Shown here one piece after another: positions 8,974-15,723 of a stretch of 34,866 nt of DNA. The notes beneath the pieces were generated by a model. It saw only the letters and a program-made list of their open reading frames with translations. It was not told the DNA's origin and did not search any database. Position 1 is the stretch's first letter. Each line of letters begins with the position of its first letter. This DNA comes from a virus, in the IMG/VR virus record IMGVR_UViG_3300032282_001777, positions 1 to 34,866 of that record; one strand, 5' to 3'. Made by a program: the position numbers and the translations under genes.

Positions 8974-9572
8974 TAGAGTCTCCCAACAACCCAGGAATCA
9001 TCAGGCGGCTGCACAGGAAGGCGCTCAATCGCATTAGTGCGTATAGCCTTGCTGATGGCCTGCTTGTATTCATCCCACGCCAGTTGGCGCTTCTGGTTTG
9101 ACTGAGTCAGATCTTCGGCAAGCTCAGCGGCAATACGGCACGCAAGCGCCTCTCTGAAATTGATGTCCCACATATTCGGGTCCGTGATCTGCGCGATGTA
9201 GCGCACATACAGTGGTGCCTCAAAGTCAGTCAGGACCTTCTTGCCTTCCAGCACGTAATCGAGCGCCTCGGCACCAATGTAATTATCCATCACCACAGAA
9301 GGGAATTGATCATTGATCATATCTAGGCGCAGGAAGTCAGACGGCAGCTGGTATTGATATTCATAGCCAAAGGCCGGAGCTTCTGACAGTGCAGCCAATG
9401 ATGTGCGCTTCAATGCAAATGACCAACGGTGTGAACGCAGCTCGTCGTCTCGCAGATCTTCAAAGCACGACTTCACCGATCGCGCTGCCTTAACGTCATC
9501 ATCGATTGACGTGATGCGTGCTGAACCAAGCTTGGTCAGCGCCCTGTTTGCTACTTGAATGACGCTTGCCAC
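8973..9572 (-). CDS. Tail tubular protein A / adaptor (199 aa)
   Basis: Adaptor ring protein joining the portal to the nozzle. The N-terminus (VIQVANRALTKLGSARI, then SIDDDVKAARSVKSCFED) and the block HRWSFALKRTSLA are the classical T7 gp11-like pattern, as is FREALACRIAAELAEDLT followed by a C-terminal helix. The length of about 200 residues is normal for the family. It sits directly upstream of, and overlaps, the nozzle gene. Confident on family and role. Confidence 0.93.
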   Translation of the reverse strand: MASVIQVANRALTKLGSARITSIDDDVKAARSVKSCFEDLRDDELRSHRWSFALKRTSLAALSEAPAFGYEYQYQLPSDFLRLDMINDQFPSVVMDNYIGAEALDYVLEGKKVLTDFEAPLYVRYIAQITDPNMWDINFREALACRIAAELAEDLTQSNQKRQLAWDEYKQAISKAIRTNAIERLPVQPPDDSWVVGRL

Positions 9573-9580
9573 GATAACCC

Positions 9581-9739
9581 CTAATTCTTTTGCGCGGTCA
9601 CTTGAAGCGACGCGCCGTTAAATGACGAACAAACTTGAAACGTCACGCCGAAAGTTACACCGACATTTGACGCTGGCGGGATGACAATGATCCCAAATTC
9701 AGCAAACGCCAGCTCAGCAAATGCAGCAAAGCCAAACAT
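9581..9739 (-). CDS. Small phage protein (52 aa), coupled to upstream gene
   Basis: An ATG at 9739 overlaps the stop of the 115-residue gene (ATGA), and the frame runs to TAG at 9581, leaving only 8 bases before tail tubular A. The product starts MFGFAAFAELAFAEFG with a periodic Phe/Ala pattern, followed by IIVIPPASNVGVTFGVTFQV. Small proteins with an FG/FA-rich start are common just before the tail tubular A gene in podophages. The tight packing and stop/start overlap support a real gene. Function unknown. Confidence 0.55.
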   Translation of the reverse strand: MFGFAAFAELAFAEFGIIVIPPASNVGVTFGVTFQVCSSFNGASLQVTAQKN

Positions 9740-10086
9740 CAGTTAGCCCAGGGTAGCGGTGGAGACACAACAGGCGGCGTGATTAGCGCATCAAGCATCT
9801 TCTGTATTTCACTCTCTGTCGCATCTTTAACAGATACCGCAGGCTGATCTTTCAGCTTGTAGGCTTCTGCATTCCAGACCCAGTCCATCACCTGGCTCTC
9901 AGTCAACTGATCAAATGGCGTGAAATTGCCATCTGTGTATTCAACCTTGGTGTTTCGCTCTAGGACCGCATTATAGCCGTCCTGCTCACCTCTGCATCGC
10001 CAATAGACAACGTAAACCACATTTGTGTTGTTGTCCTTCTGTGGGTAGCAATCAAGGTTGAGAATTTGCCAGGTGAATGTAGCCAT
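9739..10086 (-). CDS. Phage protein of DUF7936-like type (115 aa)
   Basis: Short protein beginning MATFTWQILNLDCYP, followed by VVYVVYWRCRGEQDGYNA, then a conserved-looking FTPFDQLTESQVMDWVW and a proline-rich end. This matches my memory of a family found beside fibre and neck genes of many phages (MATFTW...V..V.WR), described only as a domain of unknown function. It lies two bases after the fibre gene and overlaps the next gene by an ATGA. A role in fibre attachment or assembly is only inferred from position. Confidence 0.62.
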   Translation of the reverse strand: MATFTWQILNLDCYPQKDNNTNVVYVVYWRCRGEQDGYNAVLERNTKVEYTDGNFTPFDQLTESQVMDWVWNAEAYKLKDQPAVSVKDATESEIQKMLDALITPPVVSPPLPWAN

Positions 10087-10088
10087 GA

Positions 10089-11426
10089 TCAGTTTGCCTG
10101 CATGATGACCCAGTTGGTCCCGTCACTGACGAGGGTTGCGAATTTCCCTGCAGTTGCTGCAAGAATAGCAGTGCCTGCAGTCGTGGATGCGATCGGCACC
10201 ACGTTGGAAGATGCGGACACAACGGTCTGCGCCTGGACATTTTTGACGGTGATGATTCGGCCTATGCTGGACGAGGCGGTAGGCAATGTCAGCGTGACTG
10301 TGCCGGCGCGATTAGCTATCAAATAAATATCAGTTGCCGCGACGGTGTATGTCGCAGCGGTGATTGTCACGGGCGCATTGCCCTGACCGGCCGGGTAAAT
10401 CCAGCTGGTATAACCCGATCCATCAGTTTTTAGGACTTGGTTGTTTGATCCTGATCCGCTTGGTAGGAAAAAACCATAACTCGTAGAAGATGAATTAAGT
10501 TGAATACTGACTGCTGCTGTATTTGCCGGCGTTGTCAAAAACAATAATGATCCATTTCTTAAATATAGCCCAGTGTCTAACTGGAATTGATATGGGTTAA
10601 AACTGGTATCATATACAGATGCAGTCAAATTATAAGTTGTTGGATCAATATAAAATGTGCCAATGACTCCAGAATTGGCACTATCATCCAATACGAATCC
10701 CACACTTCCATTAGTAGCCGTTACCGTAGTGCCGGTAATCGTATTTGGCGTAGTGCCGCCGATCGGTGGTGGTGATGCAAAATAATTAGTAAATCCTGTG
10801 CCTGATACAGAACCGGATACTGCCAAAGTAGAAGAAGATAATTGTAAAGTTGTTCCGGGGTATGCTGATAACGTACTTGTTCTCAAACCATAAGGAAAAT
10901 CTACTGCGGTATTTTGTAAATTATCGCCTGAATCTTGAGTTCCACCAAGATGTAAAGTTTTTGTTGATTCAGTAGGCGCAAGTTGCATTTTTGCAAAGCC
11001 TGTTGCACCAACGCCAACGCCACTACTTAAATTATATCCACCTATTTCTGATGTTCCTAAAAAATTTTGCCCTGAAATGGTAGTCCCATTAATAAAATTA
11101 GGCGTAGTGCCGCCGATCGGTGGAGCAACAGCGAATCCTTCAGCAGGGAAGGTTGCAAATACGTCCTTCGTGCCAGCGCCAAAGCTGACTGCAGCGCCAC
11201 CATTTGTAGACGCCAGGATCGTGTCGCGTGATAACTGATTAGGCGATGTCCAGGTGCCGATACCGACTTCCCAGTCAGATGCGCCAGCAATGGTGTAATA
11301 GGTCGAATTGCCGGTGCCGATCGCGGAAAATGACTGAAACCCAGCAACGGTGCCAGAAAGCGTAAAAGCACCTGGGCCGGTGCTTGTGGAGGTCTGTCGG
11401 ACTCGATCTTTCAGGACTAAGGCCAT
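10089..11426 (-). CDS. Fibre / appendage protein (445 aa)
   Basis: Residues 1-100 (MALVLKDRVRQTSTSTGPGA, then SFSAIGTGNSTYYTI, SDWEVGIGTW and SRDTILASTN) form a widely shared N-terminal anchor domain of phage fibres. After it comes the linker PPIGGTTPN twice (residues about 102-110 and 220-228), each followed by a variable Ser/Thr/Gly/Asn-rich beta segment, then a C-terminal domain (APVTITAATYTVAATDIYLI) seen at the tips of other fibres. It lies between head and tail tubular genes, separate from the T7-type fibre at 30850-31998, so it could be a head or neck fibre. The central segments are AT-rich compared with the ends, a sign of module exchange. Confidence 0.78.
   Translation of the reverse strand: MALVLKDRVRQTSTSTGPGAFTLSGTVAGFQSFSAIGTGNSTYYTIAGASDWEVGIGTWTSPNQLSRDTILASTNGGAAVSFGAGTKDVFATFPAEGFAVAPPIGGTTPNFINGTTISGQNFLGTSEIGGYNLSSGVGVGATGFAKMQLAPTESTKTLHLGGTQDSGDNLQNTAVDFPYGLRTSTLSAYPGTTLQLSSSTLAVSGSVSGTGFTNYFASPPPIGGTTPNTITGTTVTATNGSVGFVLDDSANSGVIGTFYIDPTTYNLTASVYDTSFNPYQFQLDTGLYLRNGSLLFLTTPANTAAVSIQLNSSSTSYGFFLPSGSGSNNQVLKTDGSGYTSWIYPAGQGNAPVTITAATYTVAATDIYLIANRAGTVTLTLPTASSSIGRIITVKNVQAQTVVSASSNVVPIASTTAGTAILAATAGKFATLVSDGTNWVIMQAN
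10747..10769. repeat. Direct repeat, copy 1 (23 bp) in fibre gene
   Basis: This 23-bp segment beginning GGCGTAGTGCCGCCGATC is identical to positions 11101-11123. The distance is 354 bases, exactly 118 codons, so it encodes the same PPIGGTTP linker in frame. It bounds one AT-rich variable segment of the fibre. Confidence 0.85.
11101..11123. repeat. Direct repeat, copy 2 (23 bp) in fibre gene
   Basis: Identical to 10747-10769. Identity at the DNA level within an otherwise diverged gene suggests recombination or a recent duplication at the linker rather than protein-level constraint alone. Confidence 0.85.
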
Positions 11427-11434
11427 TGTTGCCC

Positions 11435-11725
11435 CTAGAGGTCAATCGTGCAGGCGATCGCGTATAAAGCGCTTGGCGTGCCACCAGTTACAGCGGCCCT
11501 GATCTTTCCCTGCGGCAGGTCAAAGTTCCCAACGCCATTGGCCGTAAATGTGGTGTAGGAGCCTGCATCGATCCACGTGGAACTATCTGGACCCAGCACC
11601 TGCAGTGACACTGTGCTGCCGCCAAATGTGCCAGAGGCCAGGAAGGTCCCTCGACCACCTGGCCATATCACTGCAGCTCCAGTGCTGCTTGCATTTGTGA
11701 GTAGGTCAACGCGTGCTGCGCGCAT
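11435..11725 (-). CDS. Small virion-associated beta protein, paralogue 1 (96 aa)
   Basis: Beta-strand rich: WPGGRGTFLASGTFGGSTVSLQV, then a short W-containing strand, then LPQGKIRAAVTGGTPSALYAIA. The same arrangement (GG...F..GT.GG.T.SLQV ... W ... LP...R.A.T.GTPSA.YA) occurs in the gene at 12231-12548, so the two are paralogues on either side of a coiled-coil gene. Location within the structural operon suggests a minor virion or decoration protein. No specific function known. Confidence 0.68.
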   Translation of the reverse strand: MRAARVDLLTNASSTGAAVIWPGGRGTFLASGTFGGSTVSLQVLGPDSSTWIDAGSYTTFTANGVGNFDLPQGKIRAAVTGGTPSALYAIACTIDL

Positions 11726-11734
11726 GCGCTACTC

Positions 11735-12223
11735 CTATGCTTGCAACAGCTTGAGTTTCGCGTCTAGCGTCTCACGAATCGACTTGGCGTCTGCATTAGC
11801 GGCATTGGCCTCTTCCATGACCTTGTCAGCAGCTGCGAGCTTCTCTTCGATAGACGCGTCAAATGCAGCTTTCTCAGCCTTGAATGCAGCGACATCGTCA
11901 GCGAATGCAGCCAGGTCCTTTTCAAATTTAGCCTGGTTGAACGCCCATTCAGCGAGCTTGGCATCTACTGCTTCCTGATCACGCGCAGCCTGCTCGATGA
12001 TGCCAACGCATCGATCGCGAGTCGCTTCGGTTTCCTGCTTGGCCAGATAGGCCTTGGACATCGCCACTTCATTGCCAACGCGTTCTGCGTGGTAGGCCTC
12101 GCTGGCAGCTTTGAACTGGTCAACGGCAGCTGACACCTGGTCGATGTTCTGAATAAACGACACCAGGTCGTGAAGGCTGTCGATCAATTCAGGAGCAACA
12201 ACAGTTACTTTATCGTTCATCAT
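11735..12223 (-). CDS. Coiled-coil phage protein (162 aa)
   Basis: Almost wholly alpha-helical and rich in Ala, Glu, Lys and Asp, with heptads from about residue 20 to the end (for example AFKAEKAAFDASIEEKLAAA). No enzyme motif. It sits between two paralogous small beta proteins in the head/neck module. It could be a structural rod, a tape-like spacer or an assembly helper. Two in-frame ATGs (MMNDK) leave the start ambiguous by one codon. Function unknown. Confidence 0.65.
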   Translation of the reverse strand: MMNDKVTVVAPELIDSLHDLVSFIQNIDQVSAAVDQFKAASEAYHAERVGNEVAMSKAYLAKQETEATRDRCVGIIEQAARDQEAVDAKLAEWAFNQAKFEKDLAAFADDVAAFKAEKAAFDASIEEKLAAADKVMEEANAANADAKSIRETLDAKLKLLQA

Positions 12224-12230
12224 TTACTCC

Positions 12231-12548
12231 TTAGCCTTCACCAACAAGATAGGCATAAACCGCTGATGGCGTGCCGCTGGTCAATGCAACACGCACGTTA
12301 CTTGCAGGCAGGCTGATACCCGTCTGCACGTAAGGCAATGTCGTAGATTTGACGACCGAGCCGGAGTAGACAGAGATGTCACTCCAGGTGCCGTTCAGCG
12401 ATTGAACCTGCAAGCTCGCAGTGGTGCCGCCAGCCGTGCCTTCAACGGTGAACATATACTCACCACCCTTGATAGCGGTCGAGCTACCAGTGGCACTGAT
12501 ATTTGATCCTAGCGTGTAGGATGTATCGTCTGCGCGCCTGATTGGCAT
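12231..12548 (-). CDS. Small virion-associated beta protein, paralogue 2 (105 aa)
   Basis: I take the ATG at 12548 (MPIRRADDTSYTLGS) as the start; the longer frame from 12647 reads through the upstream gene. The sequence AIKGGEYMFTVEGTAGGTTA followed by SLQVQSLNGTWSDI and ending VRVALTSGTPSAVYAYL parallels the 96-residue protein at 11435-11725. Such short Gly/Thr-rich sandwiches are typical of head decoration or joining proteins. A weak GGTGA lies before the start. Role inferred from context only. Confidence 0.68.
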   Translation of the reverse strand: MPIRRADDTSYTLGSNISATGSSTAIKGGEYMFTVEGTAGGTTASLQVQSLNGTWSDISVYSGSVVKSTTLPYVQTGISLPASNVRVALTSGTPSAVYAYLVGEG

Positions 12549-12552
12549 ATGA

Positions 12553-12744
12553 TCACCAGTTCTTAGAATTTGCTGATAGGTATGCGTACATCTTTTCAAC
12601 AGCGAGGATGAGGTCCTCACGTGTTGGCACCTTGGTGGTGTCGGCAATCACGATTTCCACTTCTTTGCTGGTTGTGGACGTGCCGTCAGTGATGGCACCC
12701 ATTGCGCCAGCGCCGACATTGATTCCAATGTAATAAGCGGCCAT
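12553..12744 (-). CDS. Small conserved-looking phage protein (63 aa)
   Basis: Begins MAAYYIGINVGAGAMGAITD, with a Gly/Ala-rich hydrophobic N-terminal half, and ends in an amphipathic helix (REDLILAVEKMYAYLSANS). A clear GGAG ribosome site lies 7 bases before the ATG. It follows the capsid/decoration pair and its terminator-like hairpin. I recognise the type as a frequent small protein next to podophage coat genes but know no function. Confidence 0.65.
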   Translation of the reverse strand: MAAYYIGINVGAGAMGAITDGTSTTSKEVEIVIADTTKVPTREDLILAVEKMYAYLSANSKNW

Positions 12745-12768
12745 TCAATTTCTCCAGAAAGTGAGAAA

Positions 12769-12792
12769 GGGGACTGTGTTTCCACAGCCCCC
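12769..12792 (-). terminator. Terminator-like hairpin after decoration gene
   Basis: On the minus strand, GGGGGCTGTG / GAAA / CACAGTCCCC forms a 10-bp stem with one G-U pair and a GNRA tetraloop, followed by TTTCTCACTTT. On the plus strand the same position would be an A-C mismatch, so the structure favours minus-strand RNA. The U tract is broken, so it may be a partial terminator or a 3'-end stabiliser for capsid mRNA, with the genes downstream still transcribed. Confidence 0.65.
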
Positions 12793-12805
12793 GTTTCAGG
12801 TCACA

Positions 12806-13270
12806 TTAGTTTGGCATGCTGTAGTAGAGATCTACAACCAACGTGCCAGACGTTGGAAGAGATGCAACAGCAACTGTAATGAATACAGTTTCTTCAGCAG
12901 ACAAGCCAGGATCTGCAACACCCACAGCAGCGGTGTTTCCGAACATAGTCGGAGTATCCGCAGAAGTGAAAGTAGCAGCAGTTCTGTATTTGCCCGTTGC
13001 ACCAGTAGTACCAATGGCCAAAGTTGCAGAGGCGCCCATTGTCGCAGAAGCAGTCAGAACACCGTAAGCAAAGGTAGCGCCTGCAGGCAGGTTACCAATG
13101 GTCAGCGTGTCTGAAGTCGTTACGGCAGTGGAGCCAAGAGTGAAAGTAGCACGCAAGCGCTTCAAGCGAGCCTGATATACCGTCGCCTTTGGCTTGTAGC
13201 CAGTAGCAGCGGATGTCTGGTTAGCTGTGGCGTTTACGCCTGATAGTTCAGCTGAAAGATAAGTTGCCAT
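12806..13270 (-). CDS. Head decoration-like structural protein (154 aa)
   Basis: Ala/Thr/Gly-rich beta protein (for example TSDTLTIGNLPAGATFAYG and ASATLAIGTTGATGKYRTAA) immediately downstream of the major capsid gene, with a GAGGTAAA ribosome site. The length and the place directly after the coat match decoration or head-stabilising proteins of podophages. There are no cysteines or catalytic motifs. High expression is suggested by the strong ribosome site and the hairpin behind the gene. Family not identified by name. Confidence 0.7.
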   Translation of the reverse strand: MATYLSAELSGVNATANQTSAATGYKPKATVYQARLKRLRATFTLGSTAVTTSDTLTIGNLPAGATFAYGVLTASATMGASATLAIGTTGATGKYRTAATFTSADTPTMFGNTAAVGVADPGLSAEETVFITVAVASLPTSGTLVVDLYYSMPN

Positions 13271-13285
13271 GTGTATTTACCTCGA

Positions 13286-14242
13286 TTAGGCGCAGTTGAT
13301 AACGGCACAGCGTTTTTCTTCCAGGCGGGTCGCACCGAACGTGCCGGTGACGTAAACCTGGTAGCTATTACGCTTGTCAGCACGACGATCGATCGACGTC
13401 TGAATGTCATTCCACATGCCGAGAGCAACGCCTGACTTGGCATACACAGGAACCAGGTAACGGCTGCCGGTGGTGTATTGACCGTCAGACGAACCGCTGC
13501 TGATGCCAGTGTTAATGGCAGCATTGAAGTTCGCGCCGCCAGGGATACGTTCGCTGTGAATGAAGTTAAAGCCCATGAAGCTGGTGATCTTACCGTTCAC
13601 AAGCACTGGAGTGTTGTTGTAGTCCAAGCTGATAGCTTGAGCTTCGTTCAACAAATCGTCGTGCTGTTTAGCAGTAATCACGCAGAACAACTGGTCATTG
13701 TCCACGTCCAGATCGGCACCCAACAGGATCTGCTTGGCTTTACGCAATTTAGCGATGTTCAAGCCAGTGGCAGAAGAAGCGCCAGTGGTAGCAGCTACAG
13801 ACTGGCTGTTGCTGGTTACGCTGTATAACGTGCCAGTTGCGCTGGTGCCGTTTTCGCCAGTGTTGTTGGAGGTTAAAACGCCAGAGATGATTTCGTCATC
13901 AATCGCGCGGCCCATCGCCCAAGCGCCAGCCATTGCGTAGCTGGAAGTCGGGTCAATCAACATGCGGAGCTTGTCCTGGCTGTCGATTAAGTCGGCCCAA
14001 TCGTAATCATTAGGATACAGCCAGCGCTTGTCTTGAGGCGTGCTAATCAGCGGGGTGTCGCTGTGGCGAGACTGATTGCGCACAGGAGACACTGAACCGA
14101 ACTGTTCAGCGGCAGAAGCTGCCTTGCCTTGGAATTTCATGTTCTGCACAGTGTTGCGCAGACGGGACCCCTGCTGTTGCAGGAGCATCATTACATTTGT
14201 CGAATACTGTTGGACAAATGCGGTACTTACGTTGAATGACAT
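13286..14242 (-). CDS. Major capsid protein (318 aa)
   Basis: The product (MSFNVSTAFVQQYSTNVMML, then LLQQQGSRLRNTVQ and DTPLISTPQDKRWLYPND) is the coat protein type found in BcepC6B/BPP-1-like podophages. It includes the block ADLIDSQDKLRMLIDPTSSY, the AMAGAWAMGRAIDDEII helix and the C-terminal KSGVALGMWNDIQTSIDRRA. By family knowledge it adopts the HK97 fold and forms the shell. It lies downstream of scaffold and portal and has a very strong ribosome site (GGAGGG about 7 bases before ATG), consistent with high expression. Confidence 0.9.
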   Translation of the reverse strand: MSFNVSTAFVQQYSTNVMMLLQQQGSRLRNTVQNMKFQGKAASAAEQFGSVSPVRNQSRHSDTPLISTPQDKRWLYPNDYDWADLIDSQDKLRMLIDPTSSYAMAGAWAMGRAIDDEIISGVLTSNNTGENGTSATGTLYSVTSNSQSVAATTGASSATGLNIAKLRKAKQILLGADLDVDNDQLFCVITAKQHDDLLNEAQAISLDYNNTPVLVNGKITSFMGFNFIHSERIPGGANFNAAINTGISSGSSDGQYTTGSRYLVPVYAKSGVALGMWNDIQTSIDRRADKRNSYQVYVTGTFGATRLEEKRCAVINCA

Positions 14243-14266
14243 TTGTTTACCCTCCGAGGGAATTGA

Positions 14267-14524
14267 TTAGGTAGATGCTGCTTTCGCAGCGCCAGTCGGA
14301 AGGCTTGTCCGCGCATTACGCGACGGGGCCGTAGTGTTCTTGCCAGCTTTCTGGCTGTCATCCGGCTCAGTTGCCTGAGTTATCGGACCTGGTGCGACCC
14401 AAGCGAGGTATTCCCTCGCTATGCCAATCACCTCGTGAGGTGAAAGGCCGGGCCGATGCGCCAGTTTTAAGCATTCTAAACGAACTTCAGAGGCTTGTGG
14501 AGTATTTGCTAATGGCGTTGTCAT
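14267..14524 (-). CDS. Small hypothetical protein between scaffold and capsid (85 aa)
   Basis: N-terminal half with a helical look (EVRLECLKLAHRPGLSPHEVIG), C-terminal half disordered and rich in Ala, Thr, Ser and Pro. Tightly packed between the scaffold stop (14532) and the capsid start. Perhaps a head assembly accessory; no family recognised. The ribosome site is weak. Confidence 0.55.
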   Translation of the reverse strand: MTTPLANTPQASEVRLECLKLAHRPGLSPHEVIGIAREYLAWVAPGPITQATEPDDSQKAGKNTTAPSRNARTSLPTGAAKAAST

Positions 14525-14531
14525 AATCGCA

Positions 14532-15404
14532 TCACATGTCTGGATAAGCGATGGACATGAGTTTCGTCATTTCGTCCTGCGCCGTCTTGTCGCCACTGAT
14601 GTATTTCTTACCCCAGTCGGCATCACTACGCAGCTGCGCAATGCGGTTCTGAGCAGCCTCTGGCGTCATGCCAAAACCTTGCGTGGTCTTGCCGCCTTCA
14701 AAGGTATGCTCAGTCAATCCGCGTCCCATGCGTGACAGCAGCTTCATCATGTCAGCTGTGCCTAGCGCATTCTCCAGGGCATCGAGCTTGCCATCGAGGC
14801 CAAACTCATGAGCTGCACGTCTACTCAGCTCGACGTTCTCATCGAAGGATCTGCCCCATTCACTGCGCAGGGAGGTAATGTCAGCCTCAGACTGCTGTGC
14901 GGTTTGCTGCTTCATCTGGCTGGATTGCGAGCCAATCTCGTTGCTATACCAGTCAGTCAGCGCTTTAGCCTGGTTGGCAGACAGCCCAAGCTCGTGGAAT
15001 TTACCTGCAGCGGCCTTTGAGAATTCAGTCGACAGGCCATCTGGCGTGGTAATGCCGTATTCGTCTGCGCTCTTCGGACGGCCAAGCGCGTCATACACGC
15101 GGCCCCAGCCTTCTGAGTCGTCAGCGCCTTTAGGCATCGGAATCTTTTCGCTGCCAAGCAGCTTCTCAAGATTGCGGTAGCCATTGGCCAATTCGTTGGG
15201 ATCTTTCCATCCCTTGTTCTGCACATAGCCTTTCAGATCGGCATCTTGGATACCGTCATACCAGTTGCCAGCCTGTGGTGCCGGTGCCTGTGATTGGATG
15301 TTATTGGGTGTTTCTGCAGGTGCTACAAAGTTATTGCCGGCAACTGCGCCATCGCCTGACGGGTTGCCTGCCAATATTGCAGACCCTGATGCGACATCTG
15401 ACAT
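14532..15404 (-). CDS. Capsid scaffolding protein (290 aa)
   Basis: Acidic, mostly helical protein with a disordered N-terminus (about 45 residues rich in Gly, Ala and Pro). A recognisable block WYDGIQDADLKGYVQNKGW leads into PNELANGYRNLEKLLGSEK and PKSADEYGI, followed by long helices. This is the common podophage scaffold pattern upstream of the coat gene. It would form the inner core of the procapsid and leave during maturation. Start at ATG 15404, preceded by AGGAG. Confidence 0.85.
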   Translation of the reverse strand: MSDVASGSAILAGNPSGDGAVAGNNFVAPAETPNNIQSQAPAPQAGNWYDGIQDADLKGYVQNKGWKDPNELANGYRNLEKLLGSEKIPMPKGADDSEGWGRVYDALGRPKSADEYGITTPDGLSTEFSKAAAGKFHELGLSANQAKALTDWYSNEIGSQSSQMKQQTAQQSEADITSLRSEWGRSFDENVELSRRAAHEFGLDGKLDALENALGTADMMKLLSRMGRGLTEHTFEGGKTTQGFGMTPEAAQNRIAQLRSDADWGKKYISGDKTAQDEMTKLMSIAYPDM

Positions 15405-15429
15405 GGATTACTCCTGGTGGTTGATAAAA

Positions 15430-15714
15430 CTATTCATCTTTCTCGTTGAGCTGCCACACCTGTTTTTCTTCGACATAGAGGTGGGCCATTATTCGATTCC
15501 AGACTTCGCGCCGGCCTTCAGCCATAGCCATCGCGATTGGGTCAATCTGCTTTGATACTGGACTGACCACGACGGTTGATGTGGATGCGCGACAAAAGCG
15601 CCTCAAGTCTGCCAGGACAATCTCGGCATCTCTGCCAAGCTTGCCATCTTCAGCCATGAAGGTGCGTCGATAGGCCTGTTTTCTTCCCAGGATTCTCGCG
15701 ATCAGTTTGTTCAC
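15430..15714 (-). CDS. Bbp19-like head protein (94 aa)
   Basis: Starts at a GTG (15714) with GAGG a few bases upstream and lies 9 bases after the portal stop. The pattern RRTFMAEDGKLGRDAEIVLA, DLRRFCRAS, DPIAMAMAEGRREVWNRI is that of the Bbp19-like proteins named after the Bordetella phage BPP-1 gene, found between portal and scaffold. The role is in head morphogenesis by synteny; the mechanism is unknown. Confidence 0.78.
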   Translation of the reverse strand: MNKLIARILGRKQAYRRTFMAEDGKLGRDAEIVLADLRRFCRASTSTVVVSPVSKQIDPIAMAMAEGRREVWNRIMAHLYVEEKQVWQLNEKDE

Positions 15715-15723
15715 TCAGCCTCG

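Noticed and set aside
10089-11426. Diversity-generating retroelement target (as in the related-looking phage BPP-1)
   Set aside because: No reverse transcriptase gene and no template/variable repeat pair seen in the window; the repeats in the fibre are short and identical.
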